From Chitinimonas sp. BJYL2 (lineage in GTDB: Bacteria > Pseudomonadota > Gammaproteobacteria > Burkholderiales > Chitinimonadaceae): a stretch of DNA of 64,000 nt. The stretch spans positions 1 through 64,000 of the forward strand of contig NZ_JANZKW010000003.1 of the NCBI RefSeq assembly GCF_027257935.1, read 5' to 3'. Under the pieces are notes generated by a model. It made no database searches. It saw nothing but the letters and a program-made list of their open reading frames with translations, and was not told the DNA's origin. This document shows positions 30,713 through 40,447 of the stretch, in pieces; positions within the stretch are counted from its first letter, which is position 1; the number at the start of each line of letters is the position of its first letter. A program made the translations under genes and the position numbers.

Positions 30713-30764
30713 GGAAGGTGAGGTGGTTCTGGCCACCTTCCGGGGCAAGTGGTTGGCCAGAACC
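30713..30764 (+). promoter_or_regulatory. pnp leader with two competing stems
   Basis: Stem A pairs GGAAGGTG (30713-30720) with CACCTTCC (30734-30741). Stem B pairs GGTTCTGGCCA (30725-30735) with TGGCCAGAACC (30754-30764), 11 perfect pairs. They share bases and cannot both form. In E. coli a pnp leader hairpin is cut by RNase III and used for autocontrol; a similar role is inferred. The rest of the 268-base rpsO-pnp gap shows only the terminator. Confidence 0.55.
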
Positions 30765-30847
30765 CCGGCGTCGGATATCCCGAACTCAGCGCGCCGGCGG
30801 TAATTCGTCATGGACGCTGACCATGACAAGTCGAAAAGGAAACAGGC

Positions 30848-32980
30848 GTGTTCAATCGCATCTCCAAGTCGTTTGCCTATGGCAATCACACTGTAAAACT
30901 GGAAACCGGCGAAGTCGCTCGTCAAGCTTCGGGTGCCGTGCTGGTCTCGATGGATGACACCGTTGTGCTGGTCACCGTAGTCGGTGCCAAAAATGTCAAA
31001 CCCGGTCAGGACTTCTTTCCGCTGACCGTGGATTATCAGGAACGTACCTATGCTGCCGGCAAGATCCCCGGTGGCTTCTTCAAGCGCGAAGGCCGTCCTT
31101 CCGAAAAAGAAATCCTCACTTCGCGCCTGATCGATCGTCCGATTCGTCCGCTGTTCCCCGAAGGTTTCTACAACGAAATCCAGATCGTTGCGACGGTGGT
31201 CTCGGTTGATCCTGAAATCGATCCGGACATCCCCGCCGTGATTGGTGCTTCGGCTGCGCTGGCGATTTCCGGCCTGCCGTTCCAGGGCCCGATTGGTGCT
31301 GCCCGTGTGGGTTATGCCAATGGCCAGTATCTGCTGAACCCCAGCAAGACCGAACTGGAAACCTCACAACTGGATCTGGTGGTTGCAGGTACTGAACGTG
31401 CGGTACTGATGGTGGAATCGGAAGCGCAGGAACTGTCCGAAGCCGTGATGCTGGGCGCCGTGGTGTTCGGTCACGAACAGATGCAGGCCGCCATCAAGGC
31501 CATCAACGAGCTGGCCGATGAAGTGAACCCGGAGATGTTCGAGTTCACCCCGCCCGCGACCGATGCCGAGCTGGAAGCCCAGATCGCCGCAGCCGGCGGC
31601 GAAGACATCAAGCTGGCTTTCCGCATTCCGCAAAAGCAGGCACGTACCGCCAAGCTCAATGAAGCCTGGCAAAAGGTGGCTGCAGCGCTGATTGATGAAA
31701 ACACGGATACGCTGCGCGCCAACCAGATCAAGGACATCTTCCACAATATGGAAGCCAAGATCGTGCGTAACCAGATTCTGGATGGTTACCCGCGTATCGA
31801 TGGTCGCGACACCCGCACCGTGCGCCCGATCGAAATCCGCACCGGCGTGCTGCCACGCACCCACGGTTCGGTGCTGTTCACCCGAGGTGAAACCCAGGCG
31901 CTGGTGGTTGCCACGCTGGGCACCAAGCAGGATGAGCAGAAGATCGATGCGCTGATGGGCGAGTTCAGCGACCGCTTCATGCTGCATTACAACTTCCCCC
32001 CCTACTCGACGGGTGAAACCGGCCGCGTGGGTACGCCCAAGCGTCGCGAAATCGGTCACGGCCGTCTGGCCAAGCGCGCCTTGCTGGCTGTGCTGCCCAA
32101 GCCGGAAGACTTCAGCTACTCGATGCGTGTGGTGTCGGAAATCACCGAGTCGAACGGTTCCTCGTCGATGGCCTCAGTCTGCGGTGGTTCGCTGTCGCTG
32201 ATGGATGCCGGCGTGCCGCTGAAGGATCACGTGGCCGGTGTGGCCATGGGCCTGATTCTCGAAGGCAACCGCTTTGCCGTGCTGACCGACATTCTGGGTG
32301 ACGAAGATCATCTCGGCGATATGGACTTCAAGGTGGCCGGTACCGTCAATGGCGTGACCGCACTGCAGATGGACATCAAGGTTCAGGGCATCACCAAGGA
32401 AATCATGCAGGTGGCGCTGGATCAGGCCAAGGACGGCCGCCAGCACATCCTCGCGATCATGAAGGATGCGTTGGGCAACGCCCGCACCGAGGTGTCGCAG
32501 CATGCACCGCGTCTGTACACGATGAAGATCAACCCCGAGAAGATCCGCGACGTGATCGGCAAGGGCGGCGCCGTGATCCGTGCGCTGACCGAGGAGACCG
32601 GCACCCAGATCGACATTCAGGATGACGGCACGATCACCATCGCCTCGGTATCCAGCGAGGGTGCCGATGAGGCCAAGCGTCGTATTGCCGAGATCACTGC
32701 GGAAATCGAGATCGGCAAGATCTACGAAGGTCCGGTCGTGAAGATCCTCGACAAGAACGTCGGCGCCATCGTCCAGATCATGCCGGGCCGTGATGGTCTG
32801 GTGCATGTGAGCCAGATCGCCAACGAGCGCGTCAACAATGTGGCCGACTACCTCAAGGAAGGCCAGATTGTCCGCGTGAAGGCACTGGAGCAGGACGAAA
32901 AGGGCCGTGTGCGCCTGTCCATCAAGGCAGCACTGGCTGATGAAGCCCCGGCAGTTGCCGCACCGGTGGCCGAGGCCTGA
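30848..32980 (+). CDS. pnp: Polyribonucleotide nucleotidyltransferase (PNPase)
   Basis: A 710-residue trimeric 3'-5' phosphorolytic exoribonuclease. Two RNase PH-like cores are separated by a helical linker, then a KH domain ([20 protein letters not shown]) and an S1 domain ([20 protein letters not shown]). Active-site region [14 protein letters not shown] is present. The start is GTG at 30848, with AAGGA 8 bases upstream; the N-terminal [20 protein letters not shown] fits the family. Confidence 0.98.
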   Translation: MFNRISKSFAYGNHTVKLETGEVARQASGAVLVSMDDTVVLVTVVGAKNVKPGQDFFPLTVDYQERTYAAGKIPGGFFKREGRPSEKEILTSRLIDRPIRPLFPEGFYNEIQIVATVVSVDPEIDPDIPAVIGASAALAISGLPFQGPIGAARVGYANGQYLLNPSKTELETSQLDLVVAGTERAVLMVESEAQELSEAVMLGAVVFGHEQMQAAIKAINELADEVNPEMFEFTPPATDAELEAQIAAAGGEDIKLAFRIPQKQARTAKLNEAWQKVAAALIDENTDTLRANQIKDIFHNMEAKIVRNQILDGYPRIDGRDTRTVRPIEIRTGVLPRTHGSVLFTRGETQALVVATLGTKQDEQKIDALMGEFSDRFMLHYNFPPYSTGETGRVGTPKRREIGHGRLAKRALLAVLPKPEDFSYSMRVVSEITESNGSSSMASVCGGSLSLMDAGVPLKDHVAGVAMGLILEGNRFAVLTDILGDEDHLGDMDFKVAGTVNGVTALQMDIKVQGITKEIMQVALDQAKDGRQHILAIMKDALGNARTEVSQHAPRLYTMKINPEKIRDVIGKGGAVIRALTEETGTQIDIQDDGTITIASVSSEGADEAKRRIAEITAEIEIGKIYEGPVVKILDKNVGAIVQIMPGRDGLVHVSQIANERVNNVADYLKEGQIVRVKALEQDEKGRVRLSIKAALADEAPAVAAPVAEA

Positions 32981-33004
32981 TTCTTCAGGCCGATGGCAAC
33001 CCGA

Positions 33005-33036
33005 AAAGCCCGGTAGCAATGCCGGGCTTTTTTTCG
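33005..33036 (+). terminator. Intrinsic terminator after pnp
   Basis: Stem AAAGCCCGG/CCGGGCTTT with loop TAGCAATG, followed by TTTTTC. Confidence 0.92.
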
Positions 33037-33164
33037 TCTAGGTATTTTGCTTAGTCTCGCGCGGTATCGGATACTTCTGGCATAAAACCAACTGAACACA
33101 GTGGCAGCAGCGCACCGTCGCCGCAATCCGGTGACAACCGCGCTGACCATACCGCGGAGACAAT

Positions 33165-36011
33165 ATGGACCAAGCCCGCGCGACGGCCGATCTGCCGCCG
33201 CGATCCGATGCTGAGCGCAGCCAGACCGTGCGTCACCGAATCAGCCTGAGGCAGTTGTTCATCCTCGTGGTGGCCGGTGGCGTGCTGATTCCGGGCGTGC
33301 TGTTTACCTTGCTCATGCTGGAGGGCCGCCGGGTCGAGTTGACCAAGCAGTTCCGTGCCGAACAGGAACGCATGCTGGAGACGCTCGCGCTCGGCTTGCG
33401 GCAGCCGCTGTGGGATTTGTCCATCAATGCGGGTCAGCCGCTAGTCGATACCACGCTCAAGGATCCGCGCATCGTCTCGGTGCGCGTGGATGGCAGCTTC
33501 CCCGGCGAGCCCTTTATCGCCAAGGTGCGCCCAGAGCGACGCACCGGCTCGGTCACCCAGCTGGAACAGCCGGTACGCTACGGCGACCAGATCATTGGCA
33601 AGGTCGCGATCGAGTTTGATGATGGCGAGCTGGATCGCCGGCTGCGCTCGCAGGCCAAGGAATTCGTGTTGCTGATCGGTCTGGAGCTGGGCGTCAGTCT
33701 TTTCCTGATCCTGCTGCTGCTCAACTCCCGGTTCCTTAATCCCTTGCGGCGCCTGACCGAGCAGGCCAGCGCCTTGACCGATCACGATGCCAGCTTTGCA
33801 CCACCCGAGTGGACACGAGATGACGAGATCGGCGATCTGGGTCGTCGGCTGACCTGGGCGCGCAGCGAACTGAGCCGCCTGATACGTGAGCTGCACGACA
33901 AGAACGAGGCGCTGGAACAGGATATTGTCGAACGCATGCACACCGAGGCAGCGTTGCGCGCATCTGAAGCCAAATACCGCGAGCTGTTCGTGTCCAATCT
34001 CGATGGCATCTGCGTGGTGGATCTGCAAGGTGCGGTACAGGATGTGAACCCGGCCTTGCTGGCGCTGCTGGGCTTGCAGCATGAGGATATGGTTGGCCGC
34101 CCGTTCATCCAGTGCGTGGCACAGCCCTGGCGAAATCACGATGAGCAGATGATCCAGACCAAGGTCATGGTCGACGGTCATTGCGGCGAGTACGAAATTG
34201 ACCTGATCCGCCCCGATCACACCCATCTGCCCGTCAGCGCCAAGGGCGTACTGATGCGCGATGCGGACGGCAAGCCTATCGGCATCTGGCGCATCTTCCG
34301 GGATCTGATCGAACTCAAGGCGGCGGCCATGCGCACCGAGCTGGCCGGCAAGGTGTTCGATAACACGGCAGAAGCCATCATGGTGGTCGGGGCCGACAAT
34401 CACATCAAGTCGGTAAATCGCGCCTTTACTCAGATGCTGGGCTATCCCACCGAGGTAGTGCTGGGCAGCACCTCGGCATTGCTGCGCGATCCGGAGGTGG
34501 ACCCGCGTGTCTACGAGAACATCAATCGTCAGTACATCAACGAGGGCGCCTGGCAAGGCGAGGTGCCGCTCCGGCGCAAGTCGGGCGAGGTGTTCCCGGC
34601 CTGGGTGCAGATCAATGTAGTCCGGGATGTGACCGACCGGATCGGCGAGGTGGTCACGCTGATCCGTGATATCAGCGATGCCAAGCAGGCACAGGAACGC
34701 ATCCTTCAGCTGGCCCGTTTTGACGCGCTGACCGAGCTGCCCAACCGGCGCTACTTCCGGGATCTGGCCGAGGCCGCGATTGATGAGGCCAAGCGCCACG
34801 ACGAGCAGCGCGCCCTGATATTCGTAGACCTTGATCACTTCAAGACCATCAACGACTCACTGGGCCATGATGTAGGTGATCGCCTGCTCAAGGAGGTGGC
34901 GGTGCGCCTGAACCACGCATTGCGCGCCGGCGATGTGGTGGGGCGCCTAGGGGGCGACGAGTTCGTGATCCTGTTGCGCCATCTCGACAAGAGCGAGGAT
35001 GCGAGCTACGTGGCCGAGCGGGTGCTGGAGCGTCTCGCGGAGAGCTTCGTGCTGGATGAGCATGAACTGGTAGTCACACCCTCACTGGGTCTGGCGGTGT
35101 ACCCGGTGGATGGCGAAGACTACGACACACTGGTCCGCAATGCCGATGCCGCCATGTACCACGCCAAGGAAAATGGCCGGAACACCTTCAGCTTCTACAC
35201 CGCCGACATGAACACCAAGGCGCGCGAGATTCTGGCGCTGGAGAACCAGCTGCGGCGTGCGCTGGAACGCAACGAGTTCGTGCTGCATTACCAGCCCCAG
35301 GTCGAGATGGAAACCGGCCGCATTGTGGGTGTCGAAGCGCTGGTACGCTGGCAGCACCCGGAGCGCGGGCTGGTCGGCCCCATGCACTTCATTCCCATCG
35401 CCGAGCAGCGCGGCCTGATTGGTGCGATAGGCCAGTGGGTGCTCCGTGAAGCGTGCATGCAGAACCTGCGCTGGCAGCAGGCCGGGCTTCCGCCCATCGA
35501 GGTGGCGGTCAACCTCTCGGCAGTGCAGTTCTATCGCAGCGAACTGGTCGACGAGATTGCACGCACCCTGAATGAAACCGGGCTGGACGCACGCTGGCTG
35601 GCGCTAGAGGTGACCGAGAGCGTCATTGTTCAGGACGTGGAATCCACCATCGGCACGCTGGCGGCGCTCAAGCGCATGGGGCTCAAGCTGGCGATCGACG
35701 ACTTTGGAACCGGCTACTCCTCGCTCAATTACCTCAAGCGCTTCAAGGTCGACAAACTCAAGATTGACCGCTCCTTTGTGATGGATATCCCCGGCGATTC
35801 CGATGACAGCGCCATCACCCGCGCGGTGATCCATCTGTCGCGCAACCTGGGCCTCTACGTGATTGCCGAAGGGGTGGAAACGGAAGAACAGTGGCGCTTC
35901 CTGCGCCAGGAAGGTTGCGGTGAAGTGCAGGGGTATCTGGTCAGCCGTCCGCTGGCGCCGGACGATCTGGCGGCCTTTTTGGCCCAAGGGCGCTGGCAGC
36001 CCCCCGCCTGA
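33165..36011 (+). CDS. Membrane PAS-GGDEF-EAL cyclic-di-GMP enzyme
   Basis: A 948-residue sensor protein. Order: transmembrane helix (31-52), periplasmic domain (53-165), second helix (167-187), HAMP-like segment (188-240), coiled coil, two PAS domains (about 265-385 and 392-510), GGDEF domain with intact GGDEF (596-600) and an RxxD inhibitory site (587-590), EAL domain with EALVRW (724-729) and DDFGTGYSSL. Both catalytic signatures are intact, so it could make and degrade c-di-GMP; the net direction is unknown. It may be co-transcribed with the next gene, 11 bases on. Confidence 0.95.
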   Translation: MDQARATADLPPRSDAERSQTVRHRISLRQLFILVVAGGVLIPGVLFTLLMLEGRRVELTKQFRAEQERMLETLALGLRQPLWDLSINAGQPLVDTTLKDPRIVSVRVDGSFPGEPFIAKVRPERRTGSVTQLEQPVRYGDQIIGKVAIEFDDGELDRRLRSQAKEFVLLIGLELGVSLFLILLLLNSRFLNPLRRLTEQASALTDHDASFAPPEWTRDDEIGDLGRRLTWARSELSRLIRELHDKNEALEQDIVERMHTEAALRASEAKYRELFVSNLDGICVVDLQGAVQDVNPALLALLGLQHEDMVGRPFIQCVAQPWRNHDEQMIQTKVMVDGHCGEYEIDLIRPDHTHLPVSAKGVLMRDADGKPIGIWRIFRDLIELKAAAMRTELAGKVFDNTAEAIMVVGADNHIKSVNRAFTQMLGYPTEVVLGSTSALLRDPEVDPRVYENINRQYINEGAWQGEVPLRRKSGEVFPAWVQINVVRDVTDRIGEVVTLIRDISDAKQAQERILQLARFDALTELPNRRYFRDLAEAAIDEAKRHDEQRALIFVDLDHFKTINDSLGHDVGDRLLKEVAVRLNHALRAGDVVGRLGGDEFVILLRHLDKSEDASYVAERVLERLAESFVLDEHELVVTPSLGLAVYPVDGEDYDTLVRNADAAMYHAKENGRNTFSFYTADMNTKAREILALENQLRRALERNEFVLHYQPQVEMETGRIVGVEALVRWQHPERGLVGPMHFIPIAEQRGLIGAIGQWVLREACMQNLRWQQAGLPPIEVAVNLSAVQFYRSELVDEIARTLNETGLDARWLALEVTESVIVQDVESTIGTLAALKRMGLKLAIDDFGTGYSSLNYLKRFKVDKLKIDRSFVMDIPGDSDDSAITRAVIHLSRNLGLYVIAEGVETEEQWRFLRQEGCGEVQGYLVSRPLAPDDLAAFLAQGRWQPPA

Positions 36012-36022
36012 CGAACCAGGCC

Positions 36023-38278
36023 ATGCAAGCCTCTCTCGACCGTATCCGCCGCTGCGAGCGTCGCCATCCGCGTCTCGCAGCGCGCCTTTATGCCGCGCTG
36101 ATTGCCCGGTCGGATGGCGCAGGCAACCGGACTCTGGTGCTGGATGCCCTGCACCGTCGCCATGTCTGTCTGGAAATGGTGGGCGAGGCGGCTGTTCTGT
36201 TGCCGGAATTGCTCCAGGCCCTGACCGAGGCGGAGGAGCAGGGTTTGGCCTGGCAGGCGGCATCCCTGCTCGAAGCCATAGGACGCATACGCTACACCGA
36301 CGGTGAATACCGTGAGGCGGCCCAGTATTGGGCACGGTGCATCGAGTTGGCCCAGCTGTGCGGCAACCACCATGCCGGCGTGGAGGCACGTATCGGTTTG
36401 GGGCAGGTTTATGATGCCATGGGCGATGGTGCCACCGCCGAGCGTCTCCACCGCGACGCCAGCAAGCTGGCTGATGAGTTGGCGGATCCTTATCTGATCA
36501 GCAAGGTCGCCATCAATCAGGGTTTCAATCTGAAAATGATCGGTGAACTGGATGCCGCAAGGCGCCAGTTCGAACGCGGTATCGATGCCGCCCGTGCTGC
36601 GGGTGTGCGTCATTATGAAGCCGAGGCGCATTGGCATCTGGGGGCGCTGGCGCTCAGTCAGGCGGCCTTCGACGAGGCCGAGCAGCATACCCGGATCGCC
36701 CTCAAGCAAGCCCAGGCGGCTGGTTATGACTGGCTGCTTGGCGGTGCTTACCGCACGCTTGCCGACCTGCTGCGGGTACGCGGTGCATTGGCGGAAGCGA
36801 CGGAGGGTTACGAGCAAGCCTTGGCCGTTGCGACCCGGACCGGCTCCCGGCGGCAGCAGGCAGATTGCCATGAATGGCTGGCTCGACTGGCGGAACTGCG
36901 GGGTGATCTGGCTCAGGCGCTGATGCATACCCGCTACAGCCAGTCCCTGCAAGGCGAGCTGATCCGCCAGTTGGTCGTAGCCGAGCGACTGGATGAGTTG
37001 CGCCAGTTCGATTTGTCGGACAAACCACCCATAGAGGCACTGCTTGCGCTCAGTGGTGATCCTTGCCTGCAGGGCGAAGATGGCGAGCGGGCCTTGCAGC
37101 GCATCTGCGAGACCGGCACCCAGGTACTCAATGCGAGTCTTGCCCTGCTCTGGCTATGCCAGCCGACAGGTCAGCTGCGCCTTGCGGCGAATCATGCCGC
37201 CGCGCTGGAAACCCGCAGCGCAGAGCCGACCGAATCCGCTGTGGCCTTGGCTGTCCTGCAGGAAGTACGCGTGGTGCACGATGTGCGGCTGCATCCCCAG
37301 CCCGCCATCCTGTCTGCCTTGTGTCTGGGGCAGTTACCCCGGTCTGCGTTGGAGGTTCCCTTGCGCCAGCATGGCGAGCTGGTCGGGATGTTCGTGATTG
37401 TCCGTCAGGACAAAGTGGCGAGCTGGAGTCGCGATGAGGTGCTATTTGCCTCTCACCTTGGTGCACTGGTCGAGCATGTACTGGCGCATAACGAGTACCG
37501 GCGCATGCTGGCGGAGCTGGCGGCCGCGAATGAGCAGCTTGAAGCGCGGGTACGTGAGCGCACCCGTGATCTGGAGGCGGCGAACCGTACGCTGGAAGAA
37601 GCCAGTCTGACCGATGCCTTGACGGGGCTGCATAATCGCCGGTTTTTCCTCCAGCATATCGAGACCGATGTTGCCCAGGCTTTGCGTCGGCACCAAGCCG
37701 ATGTTCGCGGCCAGGCCACACAGGCTGGGGATGTGGTGTTCTATCTGGCGGATATCGACTACTTCAAGCGTGTGAATGACCAGTTTGGGCATGCCGCGGG
37801 TGATCAGGTCTTGCGGGAAGTGGCCAATCGCTTGCGCCATGCCGTGCGAGGCTCTGACTACGTGGTGCGCTGGGGTGGCGAGGAGTTCATGGTGGTGTCC
37901 CGTGATGCGGGGCGTGATCGTGCACACCATCTGGCGGAACGCATCTGCAACGCGATGGCGGAGCAGCCCATCCTGCTGGAAGACGGGCGCCTGCTCCCGG
38001 TGACGATGTCGATAGGCTACGCCTGCTTTCCGATGGTTCGGGGAGATGGCAACCCGCTGGCGTGGGCGCAGGTGGTGGAACTGGCCGACCAGGCACTGTA
38101 TCTGGTCAAGCAGGGCGGGCGACGGGGATGGTTGGGGGCATTGGCGCTGGGCGGCGGGCCCTCGGCAGTGGAACTGAACCTCGCCGCCTTGCTTCACAGC
38201 GGGGAGCTGGCGTACAAGACCTCGCTCTCGGAGACCGCCTTGGCCCAAGGCAGCGCACAAGCGCTCGCCGATCACTAA
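36023..38278 (+). CDS. TPR-GAF-GGDEF diguanylate cyclase
   Basis: A 751-residue cytoplasmic protein. Residues 75-310 form tetratricopeptide-like helical repeats, about 345-490 look like a GAF domain, 490-530 a coiled coil, and 530-700 a GGDEF domain with the active GGEEF motif (618-622) and an RxxD site (610-613 region, RGSD). No EAL domain or membrane helix is present, so it should only make c-di-GMP. An Ala/Leu-rich tail of about 50 residues follows. The start codon has no strong ribosome site; the 11-base gap suggests coupling to the upstream gene. Confidence 0.93.
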   Translation: MQASLDRIRRCERRHPRLAARLYAALIARSDGAGNRTLVLDALHRRHVCLEMVGEAAVLLPELLQALTEAEEQGLAWQAASLLEAIGRIRYTDGEYREAAQYWARCIELAQLCGNHHAGVEARIGLGQVYDAMGDGATAERLHRDASKLADELADPYLISKVAINQGFNLKMIGELDAARRQFERGIDAARAAGVRHYEAEAHWHLGALALSQAAFDEAEQHTRIALKQAQAAGYDWLLGGAYRTLADLLRVRGALAEATEGYEQALAVATRTGSRRQQADCHEWLARLAELRGDLAQALMHTRYSQSLQGELIRQLVVAERLDELRQFDLSDKPPIEALLALSGDPCLQGEDGERALQRICETGTQVLNASLALLWLCQPTGQLRLAANHAAALETRSAEPTESAVALAVLQEVRVVHDVRLHPQPAILSALCLGQLPRSALEVPLRQHGELVGMFVIVRQDKVASWSRDEVLFASHLGALVEHVLAHNEYRRMLAELAAANEQLEARVRERTRDLEAANRTLEEASLTDALTGLHNRRFFLQHIETDVAQALRRHQADVRGQATQAGDVVFYLADIDYFKRVNDQFGHAAGDQVLREVANRLRHAVRGSDYVVRWGGEEFMVVSRDAGRDRAHHLAERICNAMAEQPILLEDGRLLPVTMSIGYACFPMVRGDGNPLAWAQVVELADQALYLVKQGGRRGWLGALALGGGPSAVELNLAALLHSGELAYKTSLSETALAQGSAQALADH

Positions 38279-38288
38279 GGACACAGGG

Positions 38289-38315
38289 CGTTGTGGCCGC
38301 AGGGCGGCCACAACG
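38289..38315. repeat. Perfect 12-bp hairpin between convergent genes
   Basis: CGTTGTGGCCGC pairs perfectly with GCGGCCACAACG around a 3-base AGG loop. No T run follows on either strand, so it is not a standard intrinsic terminator, though its place between convergent diguanylate cyclase and acs genes suggests transcript-end or mRNA-protection roles. Confidence 0.85.
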
Positions 38316-38325
38316 CAGCCGGACT

Positions 38326-40296
38326 TTAGCGGATACCCTCTTGCAGTTGTGTGAGGATGGCCGGGTTTTCCAAGGTGGACGTGTCCTGGGTGATCTCCTC
38401 CCCGCGGGCAATCGCACGCAGCAAACGCCGCATGATCTTGCCCGAACGCGTCTTGGGCAGGTTGTCGCCAAAGCGGATGTCGTCGGGCTGGGCGATCTTG
38501 CCGATCTCGTGCGCCACCCAGCTCTTGAGCTGATCGGCGATCTTCTTGGCGTCCTCGCCCGTAGGGCGCTGACCCTTGAGCACCACAAAGGCCACGACGG
38601 CTTCTCCCTTGATCTCGTGCGGTTTGCCGACTACGGCGGCTTCAGCCACCAAGGGGTTGGCCACCAGCGCCGACTCGATCTCCATGGTGCCCAGGCGGTG
38701 GCCCGATACATTGAGCACATCATCGATGCGGCCCATGATCCAGAAGTAGCCATGCTCGTCGCGGTTGGCCGAGTCGCCGGCCAGGTAGTACTTGCCATTG
38801 AACTCTTCGGGGAAGTACGTCTTCTTGAAGCGTTCCGGGTCACCCCAGATGGTGCGCACCAGCGAGGGGAAGGGCTTCTTGATGACCAGCATGCCCCCCT
38901 TGCCGGGTTCGACCGGTGCGCCCGATTCATCGACGATATCGGCAATCACGCCCGGCAGCGGCAGCGTGCAAGAACCGGGCTTGGTGGCCACGGCACCGGG
39001 CAGCGGGGCGATCATCACCGAGCCGGTCTCGGTCTGCCACCAGGTATCCACAATCGGGCAGCGGCCCTTGCCGACAACTTCGTGGTACCAGATCCAGGCT
39101 TCGGGGTTGATGGGCTCACCCACCGTGCCCAGCAGGCGCAGGCTGGAGAGATCGTGCTGGTTCGGGAAATCGGCACCCAGCTTGATCAGCGAACGGATGG
39201 CGGTGGGGGCGGTGTAGAAGATCGTGACTTTGTGCTTCTCGATCATCTGCCAGAAGCGATGCGCGTCGGGGTAGGTGGGCACACCCTCGAAGATGACCTG
39301 GGTGGCGGCATTGCCCAGCGGGCCGTAGCACACATAGCTGTGGCCGGTGATCCAGCCCACATCGGCCGTGCACCAGAAAACGTCGTTCGGCTTGTAGTCG
39401 AACACCATGCGGAAGGAGTTGATGGCGCCGAGGAGGTAACCCGCGGTGGAGTGCTGGATACCCTTGGGCTTACCGGTCGAGCCGGATGTGTAGAGGATGA
39501 ACAGCGGATCTTCTGCGTTCATCCACTCGGGTTCGCACTGTTCGGGCTGACCCTCGGTGAGCTTGTGCCACCAGATGTCGCGGCCTTCCTGCCAATCGCT
39601 GGCGCCGCCATTGGTGCGCTGGAATACCACCACGCGCTGGATTGATTCGCAGCCACCGAGGCCCAGCGCCTCGTCAATCACGGCCTTGAGCGGCACGCTC
39701 TTGCCGCCGCGCAGGCCCTCGTTGGCGGTAATCACGGCCACGGCGCCGGCATCCTGAATGCGTTCCTGCACGCTCTTGGCCGAGAAGCCGCCGAACACCA
39801 CCGAGTGGATGGCGCCGATACGGGCGCAGGCCTGCATGGCCACCACCGCTTCGATGCTCATCGGCATGTAAACGACCACGCGGTCGCCACGCTTGATCCC
39901 CTGCGCCTTCAGGCCGTTGGCAAACTGGCACACGCGGCGGTGCAGTTCGGCATAGGTAACGCGGGTGACGGCGCCATCGTCGGCTTCGAAGATGATGGCC
40001 AGCTTGTTGCCGTGCTGGGCCAGATGGCGGTCCAGGCAGTTGTAGCTGACGTTCAGCAAACCATCGTCGAACCATTTGAAGAACGGTGCGTTGCTGTCAT
40101 CGAGTACGCGGCTGAACGGCTTTTTCCAGCTGATCTGCTCGCGCGCCAGATCGCCCCAGAACGACAGATAGTGATCATCGGCCTGTTCGCACAGCGCGTG
40201 ATAGGCATCCAGGCTGGGCACCAGCGCACGGCGGCGGAAGTCGTCGCTGGGCGGGAAAAGGCGGGTTTCCTTGAGTACCGAGTCGATGGTGGACAT
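38326..40296 (-). CDS. acs: Acetyl-CoA synthetase
   Basis: A 656-residue AMP-forming ligase that activates acetate. Motifs: [18 protein letters not shown], a [10 protein letters not shown] core, [20 protein letters not shown] hinge and the acetylation-site region [17 protein letters not shown] near the end, whose lysine is a known target of reversible acetylation in this family. Length matches Acs (652 in E. coli). It lies downstream of, and on the same strand as, an MHS transporter. Confidence 0.97.
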   Translation of the reverse strand: MSTIDSVLKETRLFPPSDDFRRRALVPSLDAYHALCEQADDHYLSFWGDLAREQISWKKPFSRVLDDSNAPFFKWFDDGLLNVSYNCLDRHLAQHGNKLAIIFEADDGAVTRVTYAELHRRVCQFANGLKAQGIKRGDRVVVYMPMSIEAVVAMQACARIGAIHSVVFGGFSAKSVQERIQDAGAVAVITANEGLRGGKSVPLKAVIDEALGLGGCESIQRVVVFQRTNGGASDWQEGRDIWWHKLTEGQPEQCEPEWMNAEDPLFILYTSGSTGKPKGIQHSTAGYLLGAINSFRMVFDYKPNDVFWCTADVGWITGHSYVCYGPLGNAATQVIFEGVPTYPDAHRFWQMIEKHKVTIFYTAPTAIRSLIKLGADFPNQHDLSSLRLLGTVGEPINPEAWIWYHEVVGKGRCPIVDTWWQTETGSVMIAPLPGAVATKPGSCTLPLPGVIADIVDESGAPVEPGKGGMLVIKKPFPSLVRTIWGDPERFKKTYFPEEFNGKYYLAGDSANRDEHGYFWIMGRIDDVLNVSGHRLGTMEIESALVANPLVAEAAVVGKPHEIKGEAVVAFVVLKGQRPTGEDAKKIADQLKSWVAHEIGKIAQPDDIRFGDNLPKTRSGKIMRRLLRAIARGEEITQDTSTLENPAILTQLQEGIR

Positions 40297-40401
40297 GGGG
40301 CTTCCTTGTCAATTTGGGTAGGGAGAAGAGGGTTGGCGCTGGGCTCGGCGGCGCGAGCGGGCTTGGGCAAACCCAGTGCAAACCTTCCTGAGGAGCCAGG
40401 A

Positions 40402-40426
40402 AAGAAGAGGGTCCCGTCCTCTTCTT
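40402..40426 (-). terminator. Hairpin downstream of the MHS transporter
   Basis: AAGAAGAGG pairs perfectly with CCTCTTCTT around a 7-base loop; on the minus strand it is followed by a short TTTCCT. It lies in the 151-base gap between the transporter and acs and may reduce, rather than stop, read-through. The rest of the gap shows nothing definite. Confidence 0.5.
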
Positions 40427-40447
40427 CCCGGCGCCTTTACTGCAGGG

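Noticed and set aside
38062-39645. A 527-residue plus-strand frame opposite acs
   Set aside because: It covers acs and the end of the diguanylate cyclase gene with shadow-like composition; acs is firmly identified.
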